Source: Axinella damicornis (Eukaryota; Porifera; Demospongiae; Axinellida; Axinellidae). From it: 64,000 nucleotides of DNA. Below are positions 60,201 to 64,000 of the stretch, piece after piece. A program made the position numbers and the translations under genes. The DNA lies in the NCBI GenBank assembly GCA_963931865.1, contig OZ007517.1, positions 10,560,899-10,624,898 of the forward strand, read 5' to 3'. Within the stretch, counting starts at the first letter, position 1. The number at the start of each line of letters is the position of its first letter. The notes under the pieces were generated by a model, which saw only the letters and a program-made list of their open reading frames with translations, ran no database searches and was not told the origin of the DNA.

Positions 60201-62507
60201 ACTATCTCTAGAGGAGCTTGTCATGTTCTGTCCAATCACGGAGCTCCAGGAGACCATCTACCGTGCCATCCTGGACTGTGAGGACATGCAGCTCATCCTG
60301 CATTCTGGGGAGCCCTGCGACTGCTACAGTGGCAGTAAGAGGGGAAGATGCTGCTACCGGGTTAGTACCGAGGTTGAAATGCTTGTACGGCGTGTGCAAA
60401 TGCAGTGAAACCACCTCTCACCTCTCACCACTGCTCTCACCTCTCACCACTGCATTTGCTACCAGTGCTGTTGCTACGTTTGTGCTCTCACCACTGCCAT
60501 CAGTCTCACCATTACTCTCACCCTCAGATGAACGCTGAGGGTGTGGAATGGCAGCACCTGGTCAACGAGTACAGCTGCCTGCTCATGAAGTGCGCCAACC
60601 ACCTCGGACTTCTACTGCCGGGCAAAACACCCTCCAACCGACAGAGACAGAAGGTGAGCAATTAGTGCATTCTAGCAATGTAGAGTCAGGGGATGGCTTG
60701 GCAATAGCAAGAGTTAGTCTCATTCCCAGGCGCTTGGTACGAGCACCTGGGAATGAGGCTGGAGTTTATCATTCTTGGTAGTAGCTGCAGGCATGTACTA
60801 ACCTTGTTGCACAGTGCGAGTTAGTAGAATTCGTCTGCCCTGATTTTGAAACCATCTCTCTCATGGCCTGCAGGCAGACAGGGCCTGCCAAGAAGTGTTC
60901 TCCAAGCACCCGATCTTTACCGAGATGTCGAAGAGGGCCTCGTTACTCACCCTCTCGGATCCCCAGTACTGTGGCAAGATGAGGGTGGGTGTGGCAAGAT
61001 GAGGGTGGGTGTGGCAAGATGAGGGTGGGCGTGGCAAGATGGGGGTAGACGTGGCAAGATGAGGGTGGGGTTGGGTGTGGTAAGATGGGGGTGGGTGTGG
61101 CAAGATGGGGTGGGCGTGGCATGATGGGGTGGGCGTGGCAAGATGAGGGTGGGCGTAGCCAGGTGGGGGTGGGTGTGGCAAGAGGAGGGTGGGGGTGCAG
61201 TTTAACCCTCACTGACAGGAGTCATCTCTACGTTATCAGTACTGTTGGTCCGATATTTGGTCAAGGTATTGTATTGAGTTATTGCCCCCAATTCAAGAAT
61301 CAGTATCACATTGCGTGACTACACTCTGAGAGAGTCCCTCCTACGTGCAGCTGTGTTACCATAGCGATGTGAGAGGGAGTATTCATGACACCAGGTCCCT
61401 CTTCAACAGGTGCTGGAGAAACTGCTGGTAACGTTCCAGGAAGAGAAATCAAAAGTGATCATATTCTCAATCTCAGTCAAGGTATGTGAACTGTGAAGTG
61501 AACTTGTAGTCGTAGTCCCGACCTCATATTATTCTCCCTCTGAAATCACCTTGCTGATCAGGATGGATTTTTGGTCCGACTCACTAACTCTTCACCCACC
61601 AAAGATGGCATAATTATGCCATCTTGGCCTTTCATAAGTTAATATATTTGGCATTACATGGTTTCTGCTTCCTTAAGCACAATAAGCAGTTTCCTGTTAC
61701 TACAGTCTGAGAGCATCCATTGACTCCCTTTGCAGCTGCTGGACATGGTTGAGAACTACCTGGTCTCCAAGGGCTACGTCTACTGCCGACTGGACGGCAG
61801 CACCAAGATTGAGGAGCGCGCTAGCCTCGTTCGTTCCTTCAATGCAGACCCCACCCAATTTGTGTTCCTCATCTCAAAGAAGTGAGTGTCTGGAAGGGGA
61901 ACGTTTACGTCCCAACATGGTAGGTGGTGAATTTCCAGTGTGGAGTTCAGGCACTAGCTACTGGTCATAGTTCGTAGAGATGGAGCTAATCTCAGTGTTT
62001 GGAACTTTGGACTGATGACGTTTCCTAGCCAGCCACAGGGCCATTTTGCTATCCTCTTACTAGGAAGATCTTTACACACCTTTCATTTTGTCCTTCCCCT
62101 CCTCACTCTCTGCCCCTCCTCCTCCACCCCACTGCTCGAATCGGTGATCATTTTCTGTCCTCCTCTCTGCAGATGTGGAGGTGTAGGGCTGAACGTCACC
62201 GGAGCAAACCGTGTAATCATATTCGACCCCAGCTGGAACCCAGCGACAGACCTGCAGGCCGAAGACAGGTCCTGATTCCATCCCAGAGCTCAATTCACTT
62301 CAATTCTACCATACACATCAACAGTGATACATGTATCTATAATATCGTGTTGTAGTAACTGTGTGCGGTGTACAAATGTGGCTAGCGTACACCTCTTTCC
62401 CCTGCAGGGCTTTTCGGATTGGACAGAGCCGTGATGTGAAGGTCTACCGCTTCATATCAGAGGGGACCATGGAGGAGAACATCTACCTCAGACAAGTCTA
62501 CAAACAG
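54270..62507 (+). CDS. ERCC6L2: ERCC6L2-like SNF2 family ATPase (19 exons visible, 743 aa, 3' end outside window)
   Basis: Exons: 54270-54331, 55289-55773, 55853-55956, 57734-57862, 57948-58022, 58148-58245, 58589-58688, 59133-59192, 59373-59425, 59522-59584, 59658-59773, 59908-59991, 60212-60360, 60528-60653, 60874-60984, 61410-61481, 61736-61881, 62173-62268, 62408-62507, all in phase. After an acidic N terminus the SNF2 core begins near aa 220 ([16 protein letters not shown]). It has motif I DDMGLGKT (aa 251-258), motif II as DEVQ (aa 365-368), motif [12 protein letters not shown], a Cys-rich [14 protein letters not shown] stretch shared with ERCC6L2, and lobe 2 with [17 protein letters not shown] and AEDRAFRIGQ. 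ERCC6L2 is a nuclear DNA-dependent ATPase linked to double-strand break repair. Exon 8 ends with a GC donor. The segment after lobe 2 must lie beyond 64000. CSB/ERCC6 is a less likely alternative. Confidence 0.88.
54370..55262 (-). mobile_element. Dispersed inverted-repeat element, copy B (about 0.9 kb)
   Basis: Reverse-complement relative of copy A at 36555-37295, sharing the ends (ACCATTTTCTACC...GACATGCCA on one side, TTGGCATGTCAAAATGTGCC on the other) and most of the interior. It also carries an internal foldback-type end (CAGCCTTGTTCCCAGGCC, about 54701) at a position equivalent to the TAGCCTCGTTCC in copy A (37051). It fills most of ERCC6L2 intron 1. Confidence 0.75.
56062..57650 (+). 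repeat. 23 bp minisatellite, about 67 copies, intron 3 of ERCC6L2
   Basis: The unit is AGCCAACCCGGATGTAGCTA plus TAT. One position is dimorphic, CGGATG or CGGTTG, and the two types are interspersed along the array with short runs. The last units carry an insertion (ATATGTACGTATAGCC). No other feature lies in this intron. Confidence 0.95.
58385..58588 (+). repeat. About 60 bp tandem repeat with TCACATGA/TCATGTGATCC words
   Basis: Three to four copies of GTAATCACATGACTGTCATG followed by TGATCCACTATGTTTGTG. The last copy merges into the acceptor TTTGTGCAG of ERCC6L2 exon 7. Confidence 0.8.
58846..58975. mobile_element. Foldback element, long-arm subtype
   Basis: The arms TATTTGATCGCTTGCAGTAT and ATACTGCAAGCGATCAAATA pair perfectly around a loop near 58881-58918. 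The outer ends CCCAGGTCATTCCCACCGCC and GGGAGTGGCCTGGG are weaker. It is related to 22537-22650 and lies in ERCC6L2 intron 7. Confidence 0.75.
60714..60760. mobile_element. Short foldback element
   Basis: TAGTCTCATTCCCAGGCGCT pairs with AGCACCTGGGAATGAGGCT. It lies in ERCC6L2 intron 14. Confidence 0.65.
60967..61200 (+). repeat. 20 bp splice-donor array: ERCC6L2 exon 15 end plus 5' splice site
   Basis: Exon 15 ends GTGGCAAGATGAGG and is followed by the donor GTGGGT. This 20 bp junction (GTGGCAAGATGAGGGTGGGT) repeats at 60971, 60991 and 61011 exactly, then about eight more times with changes up to about 61200. The downstream copies keep GG/GTGGGT or GGGCGT at the donor position. A shift of one unit adds 20 nt and breaks the frame. 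Confidence 0.9.
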
Positions 62508-62614
62508 GTTCGGAGGGGAAGCACAGCACATGCCAGTTAGTGTGGAGGCCATGACTTGAGATTCCATAGTTCAAACTTCTGTTTTGTTTGTGATACAGGT
62601 CACAGTAGCAGGAG

Positions 62615-62728
62615 GTGGGGAGGGAGGGAGGGAGGGAGGGAGGGAGGGAGGGAGGGAGGGAGGGAGGGAGGGAGGGAGGGAGGGAGGGAGGGAGGGAGGG
62701 AGGGAGGGAGGGAGGGAGGGAGGGAGGA
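62615..62728 (+). repeat. (GGGA)n microsatellite
   Basis: About 28 tetramers of GGGA, pure, in the last visible ERCC6L2 intron. Confidence 0.95.
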
Positions 62729-62839
62729 GTGAGGGAAGTGGAAAAAAACCATGTGCTTTGTGAAGGATATACGAACATTGCCAATGAACTCAGAACCATC
62801 TGTTCATTGCTAGGCCTTGGAGGATTTTGCTAGCATAAT

Positions 62840-63260
62840 TTTGGGAAAAATAGGTGCTCCTGAGCATAGTGAATTATGCTGGGAAAAATAGGTACACTTT
62901 CTGACTCTGATGAGAAAAATAGGTACAAATGGGTTTTGTAATTCCTAATCTTGAAAAACAACACTGTCAGGTACAGGTTTAGAAGTAGCAATGTAGACTA
63001 CGTATACTACTAGGCTAGCTACATATTAGCTAGGTAGCTACGTAGGCCATAGCTACGTATTAGATAGAACTACTTTGACAAGTGCAACACGTGGCCTGTA
63101 GTTTGTTGCAGTTGATGCATTGTCACGGTGACAGTGTCACTCAGAATCAGTTTTCAAGTGTTTACAAGCGTGTAGCTATTGAACTTGTGTAAATTTTCAA
63201 AATCAATGCCAGCATAATTGAGAAAAATAGGTGAATTAAAAAGAAAAATAGGTTACTAAC
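62840..63260 (+). repeat. Scattered GAAAAATAGGT words
   Basis: GAAAAATAGGT occurs about six times (near 62847, 62883, 62923, 63213, 63242 and close variants) in A/T-rich DNA, without a fixed period. Origin unknown. Confidence 0.5.
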
Positions 63261-63308
63261 AGGAGAAAAAAAGAAAAGAAAATTCGAGCAAAATCCGGCA
63301 AGGCCTAG

Positions 63309-64000
63309 TTCCGGGCGGCTAGTTCCGGGCGGCTAGTTCCGGGCGGCTAGTTCCGGGTGGCTAGTTCCAGGCGGCCAGTTCCGGGCGGCCAGTTCCGGGC
63401 GGCCAGTTCCGGGCGGCCAGTTCCGGGCAGCCAGTTCCGGGCGGCCAGTTCCGGGCGGCCAGTTCCGGGCGGCCAGTTCCGGGCGGCCAGTTCCGGGCGG
63501 CCAGTTCCGGGCGGCCAGTTCCGGGCGGCCAGTTCCGGGCGGCCAGTTCCGGCCGGCCAGTTCCGGGCGGCCAGTTCCGGCCGGCCAGTTCCGGCCGGCC
63601 AGTTCCGGGCGGCCAGTTCCGGGCGGCCAGTTCCGGGCGGCCAGTTCCGGGCGGCCAGTTCCGGCCGGCCAGTTCCGGCCGGCCAGTTCCGGGCGGCCAG
63701 TTCCGGGCGGCCAGTTCCGGCCGGCCAGTTCCGGCCGGCCAGTTCCGGCCGGCCAGTTCCGGCCGGCCAGTTCCGGGCGGCCAGTTCCGGCCGGCCTGTT
63801 CCGGGCGGCCAGTTCCGGCTGGGCGGCCAGTTCCGGGCGGCCAGTTCCGGGCGGCCTGTTCCGGGCGGCCAGTTCCGGTCGGCCAGTTCCGGTCGGCCAG
63901 TTCCGGGCGGCCAGTTCCGGACGGCCAGTTCCGGGCGGCCAGTTCCGGGCGGCCAGTTCCGGGCGGCCAGTTCCGGGCGGCCAGTTCCGGGCGGCCAGTT
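63309..64000 (+). repeat. 14 bp GC-rich minisatellite running off the window
   Basis: About 49 copies of CCAGTTCCGGGCGG, with variants CCGG, TCGG, ACGG and CTGTTCC. The first units read CTAGTTCC. It carries very dense CpG and GGCCGGCC sites and continues past position 64000. Confidence 0.95.

Larger units (their letters stand above)
62508..64000 (+). other. ERCC6L2 downstream intron, open at the window edge
   Basis: No exon is recognisable after 62507. The stretch holds a (GGGA)n microsatellite (62615-62728), an A-rich segment with a repeated GAAAAATAGGT word (62840-63260) and the start of a GC-rich minisatellite that continues to the end. Confidence 0.6.

Overview
This is a metazoan nuclear genome window. 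Every gene I can rebuild is split into many short exons with GT-AG junctions that keep phase. Introns are short but inflated by tandem repeats, and there are no bacterial operons. The gene set (germ-granule Tudor protein, exostosin-type glycosyltransferase, cystathionine gamma-lyase, Listerin, a mitochondrial-type PPR protein, ERCC6L2) together with the compact layout suggests an early-branching marine invertebrate. A sponge is plausible, but that is inference and the sequence does not prove it.

Layout. 1-520: promoter side of a TDRD7-like gene. 521-18802 (+): TDRD7-like gene, 26 exons, 1525 aa, with an N-terminal LOTUS domain and three Tudor units. 18803-23294: repeat-rich intergenic DNA with a tRNA-derived SINE candidate, a 1.1 kb minisatellite and foldback elements. 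23295-25700 (+): GT64 glycosyltransferase (EXTL2-like), 4 exons, 417 aa. 26317-30045 (-): cystathionine gamma-lyase, 12 exons, 404 aa. 30181-46751 (+): Listerin E3 ligase, about 34 exons, about 1702 aa, head to head with CTH across only 135 bp. 47260-53864 (-): PPR/helical-repeat protein, 14 exons, about 674 aa. 52697-53305 (+): an intronless phage/bacterial-type lysozyme (pesticin-like) gene inside an intron of the PPR gene. 54270 to beyond the right edge (+): ERCC6L2-type SNF2 ATPase; the 19 exons visible encode 743 aa through the second helicase lobe, and the 3' end lies outside the window.

The genes do not form one pathway. They are neighbours in a compact genome, with two divergent promoter pairs (CTH/LTN1 and PPR/ERCC6L2) and two convergent pairs (GT64/CTH and LTN1/PPR).

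The non-coding part is the unusual part. There are minisatellites with 46, 34, 23, 21, 20, 16, 14 and other bp periods, homopolymeric G/C tracts, large one-strand pyrimidine tracts upstream of acceptors, over 20 copies of a small foldback family with TAGCCTCGTTCCCAGGC-type ends, a 0.4 kb MITE, two copies of a 0.75-0.9 kb inverted-repeat element, and a near-perfect 112 bp palindrome. Most striking, three exons (in LTN1, ERCC6L2 and CTH) have their own exon end plus 5' splice site tandemly duplicated into the following intron, giving up to 15 donor copies.
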